NCBI GenBank assembly: GCA_946183785.1
Contig: CAMHCS010000001.1
Span: forward strand, 80,451 to 144,450
Length of the DNA: 64,000 nt
Reading direction: 5' to 3'
DNA from: an uncultured Selenomonadales bacterium
GTDB lineage: Bacteria > Bacillota > Negativicutes > Selenomonadales > Selenomonadaceae
Shown here one piece after another: positions 27,801-35,603 of the stretch. The notes under the pieces are model-generated. The model saw only the letters and a list, made by a program, of their open reading frames with translations, was not told the origin of the DNA and made no database searches. The stretch's first letter is position 1; every line of letters starts with the position of its first letter. Both the position numbers and the translations under genes were made by a program.

Positions 27801-27969
27801 TATCACAGTGGGGCTGTCCGGCAACGACAAGCTGGCGGACATCGTCAAGAAGAACGAGGAAACGCTGAAAAAGGTCACGCTGGCCGATTCCGTGGTCTAC
27901 GGGACGACGGAAGGCTTCAGCAAGGAGTGGGACGTCAACGGCGAGAAAGTTACGATTACAGTAAAATAA
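24847..27969 (+). CDS. ileS: Isoleucyl-tRNA synthetase, long (type 2) form
   Basis: 1040 residues from a GTG 7 nt after AGGAGGG. HIGH motif in PPTANGKPHIGHVLTR (about residue 48), KMSKS in DGQKMSKSKGNAVDP (about 598), and the editing domain between them (WTTTPWTLPSNLAL). The length and C-terminal extension fit the eukaryote-like type 2 IleRS, a form often insensitive to mupirocin; that property is inferred only. In Bacillus ileS lies between divIVA and lspA; here it has moved about 24 kb and kept its T-box. Confidence 0.96.
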   Translation: MLYQKVDTNLNFVEREKEVLDFWKANGIAQKAVDQREGCDTFTFYDGPPTANGKPHIGHVLTRVIKDMLPRYQSMKGKHVLRKAGWDTHGLPVELEVEKALGINGKEQIESYGIEPFIKKCRESVWQYKSMWEEFSDVVGFWADMEHPYITYENDYIESVWWALTEIWKKGLLYKGHKVVPYCPRCGTPLSSHEVAQGYKDVKERSAIVKFRVKDEDAYFLAWTTTPWTLPSNLALCVNPDVDYVKIRVGETVYYMAEALVESVFADSEEPREVLGRMKGKELEYREYEPLYPFAVGKIDKKAFIVTCDGYVTTEDGTGIVHMAPAFGEDDGRVCAKYDLAFVQFVDAHGNMTEDTDWPGVFVKDADPLILKDLKISGKLLKAPVFEHSYPHCWRCDTPLLYYARESWFIRMTAVRDELIANNDTVNWIPPTIGKGRFGDWLEHVQDWGISRNRYWGTPLNIWECKCGCQHSVGSIEELKSLSDNCPDDIELHRPYIDNVTIKCEKCGGEMHRVPEVIDCWFDSGAMPFAQWHYPFENKEIFDNRFPADFISEAVDQTRGWFYSLIAISTLLFKQSSYRNVIVLGHVQDKDGQKMSKSKGNAVDPMDALRRHGADAIRWYFYENSAPWLPNRYHDAAVQEGQRKFMGTLWNTYAFYVLYANIDDFDPTKHTLDKSSLGVMDKWILSRLNTMVKEVDGHLSAYRVTETAKVLQEFVEELSNWYVRRSRERFWAKGMEQDKVNAYMTLYTALTTLVKAAAPMVPFITESIYRNLVCSVDKSAPESVHLCDFPQADESFIDEALEKDMELVLEIVVLGRAARNEANIKNRQPVANLFVKAERTLSPYFVEVIESELNVKAVTFKDDMEAYLSYSFKPQFKVLGPKAGKRMSAIKNALAQVNGHAAKAELDSTGKLHLDLADGGIDLLPEDVEVTMAQTEGYLCQRYGGVTVALETTLTPELIEEGFVREIISKVQVMRRENGFEVTDHITVGLSGNDKLADIVKKNEETLKKVTLADSVVYGTTEGFSKEWDVNGEKVTITVK

Positions 27970-27977
27970 CAAATATC

Positions 27978-28017
27978 AAAAACGCGCGGAGAGGAATCGT
28001 TTCCCTCCGCGCGTTTT
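27978..28017. terminator. Terminator between ileS and the EAL-protein gene
   Basis: AAAACGCGCGGAG and CTCCGCGCGTTTT enclose a short loop, with A and T runs on both sides; it can serve both convergent genes. Confidence 0.85.
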
Positions 28018-28033
28018 CGATTTTTGTTTTGTA

Positions 28034-30973
28034 TCAACGTGTCTTCACGCCCGCGAACAGCCTGAGTCCTTTGCCCTCCCGGAACGGCGCGATCCGAAGC
28101 TCGGCGGGGGTGGGGACGCCGTCCATCATCAGCCGGTACTGGATGGTAAAGCTTCCCTTCTCCCGGATTTCCCGCAGGATGTTTTCTTTGGAGAACCTTG
28201 CCAGGAACCCGGCCTGATCGTCGGGATACAGCACCTTCGGGACGTTCTCGATCGACTGCCCGAAGAAATCGTCGCCCTCCTTCGGCGTGCCGAGGGTGGC
28301 GTACGAGCGTGTGTATTCTATGAATTTTCCCGTTTCCGGGTTGACCGTGAAGAGGCTGAGATAGCCGTCGGAGAGCGCCATGACCCTGACCAGCATCGCG
28401 CGTTCCTTTTGCAGGTCCTCGTAGTGCTTCTTCTGTTTCATCTGCGCGTCGATGATGCTGATGCCCAGGATGATCTTGCTGCTGCCCGGCTGCATCCGGG
28501 TGACCTTCATGTTGACATATACCGGGACGCCGGTATCCACCAGACGATAGGTGGCCGTGTAAACGCCCTGGGCGTCCAGCGCCTGGACGATCTGTTCCTT
28601 GGAGAAAGCGGCGAAGAAGATATCCCGGTCTTCCTCGTAAATACGGTGGGCATCCCGCCGGCTCGACTCGAAGAAGTCGTCTCCGTGGCGTTCCATCGCC
28701 ATCTCCTGACCGCCGATCAGGGAGCTGTATTCCACAAACTTGTCCGTTTCCAGATCCACGACGTAGATGTTGTAATAGTCTGCCGCCAGCGCTCTGGCGA
28801 TGTCCACGTAGGTCGCTTCCTCGTTCGGGTTGGAGATGAACAGCACCGCCACCGCCACCGCGATGTTGCCCGTGACCGGGTTCACGCCGATCCGCCGGGC
28901 AAAGGAATGGACGATGGAGCCGTCGGGCATCTTTTCGTCGTAAAAAGAGCGAAGCCCCTGCTCGCAACAGGTTTGAACGATATTCTGCAAAAAATTGCCC
29001 GTATTTTTCCTGAAGGCCGTCCCATGGGCCGACAAGTCGAAATGGAAGAACCGTCTGACGAAGTCCCGGTAGGACGGATTGCTCCGCACGAAGCGGGAGG
29101 CGTCGCCCTTGACCTCGAGGATGCCGATCGGGATCGTATTGAAAGCGTTATGCAGGGCGTCCTCGTCCTCATGTGCGAGGGCGGAAAAGTCGTAGAGATT
29201 GATACGGCCGATCGATTCATAGTAAGAGGATTCCCGGGGATTTTCGTATCCGTTTTCCTTATGGGCTGTTTGCCATTCGAGCACATGGGAAAAGGGAACC
29301 GGCTTGCTGAAATAATAGCCCTGCAGCTTGGAGCAGCCGCTTTCCTGCAGGAAACGAACCTGATCCTCGGTCTCCACGCCTTCGCAGACGGTGTCCACGC
29401 CGAGCGCGATGGCCATCTTTATCAGTTCGGACAGGAGTACCCTGCCGTTGTAGCTCTCGTCGAGCTTCCGCATGAAGCCCATGTCGAACTTGATCAGATC
29501 AAACTGGATGCTGCGCAGGACGTCCAGAGAAGAATAGCCGCTGCCGAAGTCGTCCATCCACACGGGGAAGCCCAGCGACCGGAAACGTTCGATCTGCGTT
29601 TTCATGAAATCGAAATCGCGTCCCACCACGCTTTCCGTGATCTCGACGCTGATCCTGTCGCGGCTGACGCCCGCCGCGTCCACGCGTTTCCTGACTTCCT
29701 CCACGATGTCGCAGGCGAAAAAGTCGGAGCGGGACAGGTTGATGGAATGGGGGACGATAAAAAGCCCCTCCGCACTCTTTGTCCGGATGTCCTCCAGGAC
29801 CCGGTCGAGTACATACAGATCCAGCTTGTATATGATACCCGCGTCTTCCAGATACGGAATGAAATCCAGCGGAGGCAGGAAGCCCCTGACGGGATCGATC
29901 CACCGCGCCAGCGCTTCCTCGTCGCAGGCCTTGCCGCTGACCGCCCGTATGATCGGCTGGTAATACACCTCGATCCATTTTTCCGCGAGGGCTTTGTCGA
30001 AATTGTCGAGGATGTACTGCTGCTTTGCGAGGTCGTTGCTCAATTCCTCGCTGTAATAATGAAAGCCCGAAGCGTAAGTGTTCTTGATCGCGTCGCAGGC
30101 CAGCTTGGCTCTGTCGAAGGCCGAGCTGATCGGGATTTTTTCCGGCTGGCCGGGATAGACGCCGACGCAGACGGGAGGGAGCGTGCCCGCATTCATTTCC
30201 CGCCATTCCTCGAACAAGACGTTCAGGATCTCTTCCAGCCCGTCCTCAGTCGTGATCACGGCAAAATGATCGGCTCCGATATGGCAGCAGTTTTCATTGT
30301 GGAATATGCGGCTCAGCAGTTTGCCGAAGGAACGCAGCATGCGGGTGCCTTCCGTGAAGCCGTATCTGTGGTTGTAAAACTTCATGCCGCGGATATTGAT
30401 ATACAGGAGCACGGGGCGTCGCCCCTTTTCCCGTATGGCTTTCCTTTCCACCTCGGCCAGCTCGAAGAAATACGCCATACTGGGCAGGCCGGTCAGTCCG
30501 TCATAGCGGGTCGCTCGCAGGAGGCTTTCCTCGTGGAGCGCCTTGTTCATGCGCCGGCTCAGCTCCGCGCCGCTGCCTTCCTGATACTCTCCTTCGTCCG
30601 TATACCAGACATGGGCGATCTGGATTCCCGTCTCGGTGCGCACATGCTCGCCCTGCGCATGGATGACGATATAGCCGGAGTCTGTCTCGCGGTTCTTCGT
30701 CCGATAGATCGTTTCATACTTGCCGCCCCTGGTGGCAAACTGTACGGCGACGTTGGCAATACGCGCGGCGTCGTCCGGATGGACGTCCCTGTACATATCG
30801 TGGTCCATGTCGTAATAAGCCTGCGCGCGGTCGGAATATCCGAACAGCTTGCAGAAACCGTCCGAAAGGGCGAGGGTCACGACCTTCCTGTTTACGAATT
30901 GATAGACAGCGAAAGGCTGCCTCAGCCCCTCGATGAAGGATTGCTGTTCCTTTGTGAATTCGTATCGTTCCAT
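28034..30973 (-). CDS. PAS - degenerate GGDEF - EAL protein with C-terminal sensory modules
   Basis: 979 residues, no membrane helix seen. Order: PAS-like domain (about 15-130); GGDEF-like domain (about 155-315) whose active site is GADHF, so cyclase activity is unlikely; EAL domain (about 330-575) with EAL at 353-355, SINLSRSDF, VEITES, DDFGSGYSSLDVL and LIKFDM all kept, so c-di-GMP phosphodiesterase activity is likely. After the EAL there is a PAS-like region (about 605-715) and then two mutually similar modules (about 727-845 and 859-977) with the shared pattern T-D/G-KF-I/V-EY and GDDFF. Sensory domains after the EAL are unusual. It is transcribed away from the Hpt cluster. Confidence 0.87.
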   Translation of the reverse strand: MERYEFTKEQQSFIEGLRQPFAVYQFVNRKVVTLALSDGFCKLFGYSDRAQAYYDMDHDMYRDVHPDDAARIANVAVQFATRGGKYETIYRTKNRETDSGYIVIHAQGEHVRTETGIQIAHVWYTDEGEYQEGSGAELSRRMNKALHEESLLRATRYDGLTGLPSMAYFFELAEVERKAIREKGRRPVLLYINIRGMKFYNHRYGFTEGTRMLRSFGKLLSRIFHNENCCHIGADHFAVITTEDGLEEILNVLFEEWREMNAGTLPPVCVGVYPGQPEKIPISSAFDRAKLACDAIKNTYASGFHYYSEELSNDLAKQQYILDNFDKALAEKWIEVYYQPIIRAVSGKACDEEALARWIDPVRGFLPPLDFIPYLEDAGIIYKLDLYVLDRVLEDIRTKSAEGLFIVPHSINLSRSDFFACDIVEEVRKRVDAAGVSRDRISVEITESVVGRDFDFMKTQIERFRSLGFPVWMDDFGSGYSSLDVLRSIQFDLIKFDMGFMRKLDESYNGRVLLSELIKMAIALGVDTVCEGVETEDQVRFLQESGCSKLQGYYFSKPVPFSHVLEWQTAHKENGYENPRESSYYESIGRINLYDFSALAHEDEDALHNAFNTIPIGILEVKGDASRFVRSNPSYRDFVRRFFHFDLSAHGTAFRKNTGNFLQNIVQTCCEQGLRSFYDEKMPDGSIVHSFARRIGVNPVTGNIAVAVAVLFISNPNEEATYVDIARALAADYYNIYVVDLETDKFVEYSSLIGGQEMAMERHGDDFFESSRRDAHRIYEEDRDIFFAAFSKEQIVQALDAQGVYTATYRLVDTGVPVYVNMKVTRMQPGSSKIILGISIIDAQMKQKKHYEDLQKERAMLVRVMALSDGYLSLFTVNPETGKFIEYTRSYATLGTPKEGDDFFGQSIENVPKVLYPDDQAGFLARFSKENILREIREKGSFTIQYRLMMDGVPTPAELRIAPFREGKGLRLFAGVKTR

Positions 30974-31104
30974 GCGAAAACGCCGCCTCTCGTGACGTCA
31001 GAATCATTTGCCGGTCTATTTTATAATCAATAGTAATATTTCGACGCCGGCTGTTTTTTTCCTGCCGGCTATTTTTTTTCGGCAGATTCGAGGCAAAAAT
31101 TATC

Positions 31105-31133
31105 GTGCAAATAAATGGCAATCATGGTAAAAT
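31105..31133 (+). promoter_or_regulatory. Putative promoter of the Hpt gene cluster
   Basis: GTGCAA (31105-31110), 17-nt spacer, TAAAAT (31128-31133), 32 bp before the GTG start. Confidence 0.5.
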
Positions 31134-31165
31134 AGATGAGAAAATCCAATGACGGAGGCGAGACT

Positions 31166-31525
31166 GTGAGCGCGTTGCTGAACGAGCTTCGCGAGCGCGG
31201 CTGCGATGTGGACGGCGCGCTCGCCAGATTTCTGAACAAAGAGGATTTCTATACGAAATGCTACAAGAAGTTCCTTGACGACCCGGCTTTTGCGGGGCTG
31301 GACGAGGCCCTGAAACAGAAGGACGCGGATGCGGCGTTTCGTCATGCGCACACGCTGAAGGGGCTGACGGCCAATATGGGACTGACGCCGCTGCACGACC
31401 TCGTAGTGCGGATCGTGGAGCCGCTTCGGGGCGGGCTATACAGCGACGAGCTGCTGGAAATCTACAATACCATGATGAAGGAAATAGAAGTATACCGCCG
31501 TATCGGGACGCGGAGCGGATTGTGA
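31166..31525 (+). CDS. Stand-alone histidine phosphotransfer (Hpt) domain protein
   Basis: 119 residues from the GTG 7 nt after GGAGGCG; an ATG 30 bp upstream lacks a ribosome site. A four-helix Hpt pattern is visible with the phosphorylatable His in AFRHAHTLKGLTANMGL (about residue 57). Hpt proteins relay phosphate between a hybrid kinase and response regulators; neither partner is in the window. It overlaps the CsoR-like gene (GTGA) and is divergent from the EAL-protein gene. Confidence 0.82.
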   Translation: MSALLNELRERGCDVDGALARFLNKEDFYTKCYKKFLDDPAFAGLDEALKQKDADAAFRHAHTLKGLTANMGLTPLHDLVVRIVEPLRGGLYSDELLEIYNTMMKEIEVYRRIGTRSGL

Positions 31526-31884
31526 GGAGCGGCAGAGCTGTGGAAAGAAAGAAGGGCGGCACGAAGGCGGACGGCGCGCTGGTCCCGGAACATACGCATA
31601 CGCATGGGCACGATCATGCGCACGGGCACACGCAGACGAAAGCGGTGCTGAACCGTATGGCGCGGCTGATCGGGCACATGCAGTCCGTGCGGCGCATGGT
31701 CGAGGACGGCCGGGACTGCAGCGAAGTGCTTTTGCAGCTTTCGGCGGTGGACGCCGCGCTGAAGAACGTCGGCAAGATCATTTTGAAAGACCATATGGAA
31801 CATTGCATCGTGGACGCGGTGCAGGACAATGATCGTGAGGCAATGGCCCGTCTGGAACAGGCCATTGACCGATTCGTGAGATGA
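31522..31884 (+). CDS. CsoR/FrmR-family metal-sensing repressor with His-rich N-terminus
   Basis: 120 residues from a GTG overlapping the Hpt stop; a second GTG at 31540 is possible. Residues about 24-36 are HTHTHGHDHAHGH, a likely metal-binding tail. The DUF156 domain follows (NRMARLIGHMQSVRRMVEDG), with ligand residues Cys in DCSEVLLQL and His/Cys in DHMEHC. This is the arrangement of copper or nickel sensors such as CsoR, RcnR and InrS. The His-rich tail favours Ni/Co, by analogy only. No metal exporter gene is adjacent, which is odd for this family. Confidence 0.85.
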   Translation: MRSGRAVERKKGGTKADGALVPEHTHTHGHDHAHGHTQTKAVLNRMARLIGHMQSVRRMVEDGRDCSEVLLQLSAVDAALKNVGKIILKDHMEHCIVDAVQDNDREAMARLEQAIDRFVR

Positions 31885-31902
31885 TGAAAGGGGCGCTGTG
31901 GC

Positions 31903-32262
31903 ATGGGGAAATGGGATAAGATCCTGGTCATCGACCCAAAGAGCGGAGTGGAACGTTTTATCGGCAATGAAAAGCTTTACCGCGACTATCTGGAGAAATT
32001 TCTCTACGACGGTTCCTTTGAGGAATTTTGCTCGGCCGCCGCGATGGAAAATCCTGTGATGGCGGACGAGGCGCTTCACACCATGATCGGCACAGCGGCA
32101 AACCTGAGCCTCGACCGTTTGCGCAATGTGGCCAGCGAAGCGGCGCTGAAGCTGAGGGGAAACGACAGCCCGGAAACGATACAGGCTATCGTGGACATGG
32201 TGACGGACTCGTACATGGAAGCCTGCGCGGCGGTTCGCGAGTATCTCGGAAAGACGGAATAA
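31903..32262 (+). CDS. Hpt-like protein (second small helical domain)
   Basis: 119 residues. The segment ADEALHTMIGTAANLSLDRL aligns by eye with the Hpt motif (AHTLKGLTANMGL) and keeps the His, but the conserved Lys is Ile. The N-terminus (WDKILVIDPKSGVERFIGNE) differs from the first Hpt gene. It begins 18 bp after the CsoR-like stop and ends at a strong terminator, so Hpt - CsoR-like - Hpt-like is one operon. Phosphotransfer is a guess; it may be a binding-only homologue. Confidence 0.6.
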   Translation: MGKWDKILVIDPKSGVERFIGNEKLYRDYLEKFLYDGSFEEFCSAAAMENPVMADEALHTMIGTAANLSLDRLRNVASEAALKLRGNDSPETIQAIVDMVTDSYMEACAAVREYLGKTE

Positions 32263-32268
32263 GCCAGC

Positions 32269-32313
32269 AAAAAACGCGCGAAGAGAAAGGAAGAATCTCT
32301 TCGCGCGTTTTTT
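32269..32313. terminator. Strong bidirectional terminator
   Basis: AAAAAACGCGCGAAGAGA and TCTCTTCGCGCGTTTTTT form an 18-bp perfect stem between the convergent Hpt-like and polysaccharide deacetylase genes. Confidence 0.9.
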
Positions 32314-32322
32314 GTCGTTATG

Positions 32323-33153
32323 CTATAGCACGGGGATCATTTCCGCGAGGCTCTGATGGCCGGAGCGGATCAGGTTTCTCTGGATGCGTTCGAGCCAGGC
32401 GGCGACTCTGGGACAGCGCAGGCGTCCCTCGAAGCGGAACATCGTGTGCGGCATCGCGCCGAAGATCGGCACGCGGTTCAGCTCGTACATATCGTCGCCG
32501 GGATTCACGTTGCCGAGCTCAACGGTGAAGGCCGCCCGATAGCCGGCCGCCCGGACGCGGGCCTTGATATCCTCGTTCGTGTACCCGCAGGGGTAGGCGA
32601 GGAATTCCACGCGGCGACGGAGACGATTCTCCAGTACGTTTTTGGAGTCGGCCAGCTCGTGATTGACGGAATTCGGCGAAAGCTCGGTCAGCACGTTGTG
32701 ATCGACGGTGTGGCTGCCGAACTCGACGCCCGCCGTCTGCATCTCGGCAAGCTGCTCCCAGGTCAGGTAGTTGGGGTAGAGGCTCACATATTCGGAAATC
32801 AGGAAGATGATCGCCTTCATGTCATGCTTTTTGAGGATGGGGAACGCGCATTTGTAATTGTCGATGTATCCGTCGTCGAAGGTAATCAGCACCGGCCGGG
32901 GGGGCAGCGTCCCTTTTCCCTCCAGCGCGTCGGCCAGCTCGGAGGCTGTGACGGTCTGATAGCCGTGTTCCTTCAGCCAGACCATCTGCGTCTCGAATTC
33001 CTCCGTTGAGACGGTCAGCATGTTTTCGTCCACGTCGTTGATCTGGTGATAGTTCAGGACGGGGATGCCGTCCGGCTCGGAAAAGACGACGAAGCCGCCG
33101 GCGATCATCACGATCAGGACGGCGATGATGAAGCGAAGCAAAAGAGGTTTCAT
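32323..33153 (-). CDS. Polysaccharide deacetylase (NodB homology)
   Basis: 276 residues. One N-terminal hydrophobic helix (about 5-25), either a signal anchor or signal peptide, then PVLNYHQI and the NodB domain with TFDDGY (metal and catalytic Asp, about 92) and GSHTVDHNVLTELS (metal His pair, about 147), AYPCGYTNEDI near residue 188. Such enzymes remove N- or O-acetyl groups from GlcNAc polymers such as peptidoglycan or PNAG. The substrate is not determined. It is divergent from map. Confidence 0.87.
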   Translation of the reverse strand: MKPLLLRFIIAVLIVMIAGGFVVFSEPDGIPVLNYHQINDVDENMLTVSTEEFETQMVWLKEHGYQTVTASELADALEGKGTLPPRPVLITFDDGYIDNYKCAFPILKKHDMKAIIFLISEYVSLYPNYLTWEQLAEMQTAGVEFGSHTVDHNVLTELSPNSVNHELADSKNVLENRLRRRVEFLAYPCGYTNEDIKARVRAAGYRAAFTVELGNVNPGDDMYELNRVPIFGAMPHTMFRFEGRLRCPRVAAWLERIQRNLIRSGHQSLAEMIPVL

Positions 33154-33317
33154 TTGAATTATCTTCCTTTATGAATAATCTACAACACAATATATAGCAA
33201 GGAGGAGTCTGTGTCAAGGTGTGGCCGTGTTTCGCCTCCTGCCCCTGTGCAAGAGACGGGCTTTGTGATATACTAAATAAGTATGTAAATTTTGGAACCA
33301 GGAATAGGAGCGAAGGC

Positions 33318-34193
33318 ATGACGGAGCGGAATTCGATGTGCTGGTGCGGCAGCGGCAAGAAGTACAAGCATTGCCATCTGGCGTTTGACGAGCGCATAGC
33401 GGGCATGAAATTCAATTTCTTTCGCGGGCAGGTGCGCCCGCCGCACAAAATCATCAACAACGAGAAGGATATCGAGGGCATACGGAAGAGCGGCGTCGTC
33501 AACGACGGGACGCTCGACCTGATGGCGGAATTGATCCGTCCGGGCGTCGACACGGAGACGCTGAACAGGGCCGCCCACGACTATATCGTATCCCACGGGG
33601 CGATCCCGGCCTGCCTCGATTACGAGGGCTATCCTAAGAGTATCTGCATCTCGATCAACGACGTGGTCTGTCACGGGATTCCTTCGAAAGATACGATCCT
33701 GAAGGAAGGCGACATCGTCAATATCGACTGCACGACGATCCTCGACGGGTATTTCGCCGACGCGTCGCGCATGTTCATGATCGGCGAGGTGTCGCCGGCG
33801 GCGGAGCGGCTCGTGCGCGTAACGAAGGAGTGCATGGAGCTCGGCATTGCGGCGGCGAAGCCCTGGCATTTCCTCGGCGACGTCGGCGCGGCCTGCGGCG
33901 GCCATGCGCATAAGAACGGTTACTCCGTCGTGACGGATCTCGGCGGGCACGGCGTCGGCAAGGCGTTCCATCTGGAGCCGTTCGTGCCGCACGTCGGGCA
34001 GAAGGACACGGGCATGCTGCTGGTGCCGGGCATGGTGCTGACGGTGGAGCCGATGATCAACGAGGGAACGTACAAGGTCACGACGGACAAGAAGGACGGC
34101 TGGACGGTGCGGACGAAGGATCACAAGCTGTCCGCCCAGTGGGAAAAGACGATCCTGATTACGGAGACGGGGACGGAGGTCTTGTCAAGCTGA
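33318..34193 (+). CDS. map: Methionine aminopeptidase type I with N-terminal SEC-C motif
   Basis: 291 residues from the ATG after TAGGAGCGAAGGC; the open frame upstream lacks a ribosome site. Residues about 8-22 (CWCGSGKKYKHCHL) are a SEC-C zinc motif, which docks on ribosome or SecB-like partners. The peptidase domain follows with metal ligands in DCTTILDGYFADASRMF (two Asp), GGHGVGKAFH (His), TVEPMI (Glu) and QWEKTI (Glu). It removes initiator Met. Its stop overlaps the helicase start (TGATG). Confidence 0.93.
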   Translation: MTERNSMCWCGSGKKYKHCHLAFDERIAGMKFNFFRGQVRPPHKIINNEKDIEGIRKSGVVNDGTLDLMAELIRPGVDTETLNRAAHDYIVSHGAIPACLDYEGYPKSICISINDVVCHGIPSKDTILKEGDIVNIDCTTILDGYFADASRMFMIGEVSPAAERLVRVTKECMELGIAAAKPWHFLGDVGAACGGHAHKNGYSVVTDLGGHGVGKAFHLEPFVPHVGQKDTGMLLVPGMVLTVEPMINEGTYKVTTDKKDGWTVRTKDHKLSAQWEKTILITETGTEVLSS

Positions 34194-35509
34194 TGAAAAG
34201 TTTTGCGGAGATGAATGTTTCCGAAAAGGCGCTGGCGGCGCTTCGCCGATATGGGATCCATGAGGCGACGCCGGTGCAGGAAGAGGCGATTCCCTTGGCG
34301 CGGAGCGGCGCGGACGTCATCGTGCAGGCGCCGACGGGCACCGGCAAGACGCTGGCGTTCCTGCTCCCGCTGATGGAGCGCATGAAGCCGCATGTGGACG
34401 AAGCGCAGGTCCTGATCGTGACGCCGACCCGCGAATTGACGCTGCAGATCGCGAAGGTGGCCCGGACGCTGGCGGAGGTATTTTCCCTGCGGACGATCGC
34501 GCTCTATGGCGGGCAGGATATCGAGCGGCAGAAGGACAAGCTGCGCCGTCACCCGCAGCTGATCATCGGCACGTCGGGACGGCTGCTCGACCATCTGCGG
34601 CGAAAGACGCTCCGAATCTCGCAGGCGAACCGCGTCGTGCTGGACGAAGCGGACGAGATGATGAAGCGCGGCTTCCTCGAGGACGTGGAAAAGCTGGTCT
34701 CATCGCTCGCCCCGGACCGGCAGCTGCTGCTGTTTTCGGCGACCATGCCGGACCGCGTTCGGGCGCTGGCCCGCCGCTATATGGCAAATCCGCGGGAGGT
34801 CAGGATCGAAGCGGAGCACGTCACACTCGACACGATCGCGCAGACGGTCGTCGACACGACGGAGGAGACGAAGCTCGACAAGCTCTGCGGGCTCATCAAT
34901 GAGAAGCAGCCGTACCTGATGATGGTGTTCTGCATGACGCGGCAGCGCGTTCATCAGGTGACGATGGCGCTGGCGGGGCGGGGCTACCTCGCCGACGAGC
35001 TGCACGGCGATCTGACACAGGTGCAGCGGACCTTCGTCCTGAAGAAATTTCGGGCGGCGGAGCTGCAGATCCTCGTGACGACGGATATCGCGGCCCGGGG
35101 CCTCGACATCGAGGGCGTCACCCATGTGGTGAATTATGATATCCCGCGATCGACGGAGGATTACATCCATCGGATCGGCCGGACGGGCCGCGCCGGGCGC
35201 ACGGGCGAGGCGATCACCTTCGTGAACGCGCGCCAATACGATCAGCTGCGGCGTATCGAGGCCGGCATCAAAAGCCGTATCGCAAAGCAGCGTTCCTCGC
35301 GGAGCCGCGAGCAGGCAAAGGCGCGCGCGGAAGCCCGGGCGAAGGCCCTGCGGGCGCGGGAGGCGGAAAAGAAGAAGGCGGCGAAGCCGCTGAGCAAATA
35401 CGCGAACCGGAAGGGCGCAGAACATAAAGGCCGCAATCCGCGAAGCCGACGGGATCCGTCGGCGCGAACCCGCGGAAAACGGGACGGACGGGGCAAACGC
35501 GAAAAATAA
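34193..35509 (+). CDS. DEAD-box ATP-dependent RNA helicase
   Basis: 438 residues from the ATG that overlaps the map stop, with GGAGG 10 nt upstream. Motifs in order: Q motif (ATPVQEEAIP), APTGTGKT (I), PTRELTLQ (Ia), VLDEADEMM (II), SATMPD (III), ARGLDIEGVTHV (V) and HRIGRTGRAGRTGEA (VI). The last 80 residues are a basic Lys/Arg/Ala tail (about 355-438), as in CshA/DeaD-type helicases that act on ribosomes or mRNA decay. Coupling to map suggests a link to protein synthesis. Confidence 0.92.
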   Translation: MKSFAEMNVSEKALAALRRYGIHEATPVQEEAIPLARSGADVIVQAPTGTGKTLAFLLPLMERMKPHVDEAQVLIVTPTRELTLQIAKVARTLAEVFSLRTIALYGGQDIERQKDKLRRHPQLIIGTSGRLLDHLRRKTLRISQANRVVLDEADEMMKRGFLEDVEKLVSSLAPDRQLLLFSATMPDRVRALARRYMANPREVRIEAEHVTLDTIAQTVVDTTEETKLDKLCGLINEKQPYLMMVFCMTRQRVHQVTMALAGRGYLADELHGDLTQVQRTFVLKKFRAAELQILVTTDIAARGLDIEGVTHVVNYDIPRSTEDYIHRIGRTGRAGRTGEAITFVNARQYDQLRRIEAGIKSRIAKQRSSRSREQAKARAEARAKALRAREAEKKKAAKPLSKYANRKGAEHKGRNPRSRRDPSARTRGKRDGRGKREK

Positions 35510-35603
35510 AGAAAATTTGCAGGATTTTTTGCGCCGCCCGCGAATATAATCCTTGTATAGAAATTTTCACGGAGACGAATGAAAGATAAAGGGGGATTAT
35601 TTT

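Noticed and set aside
24844..27972. A 1042-codon open frame on the strand opposite ileS
   Set aside because: It mirrors ileS almost base for base, has no ribosome site and its translation is Arg/His/Leu-rich without domains; this is a codon-use artefact of high-GC genes.
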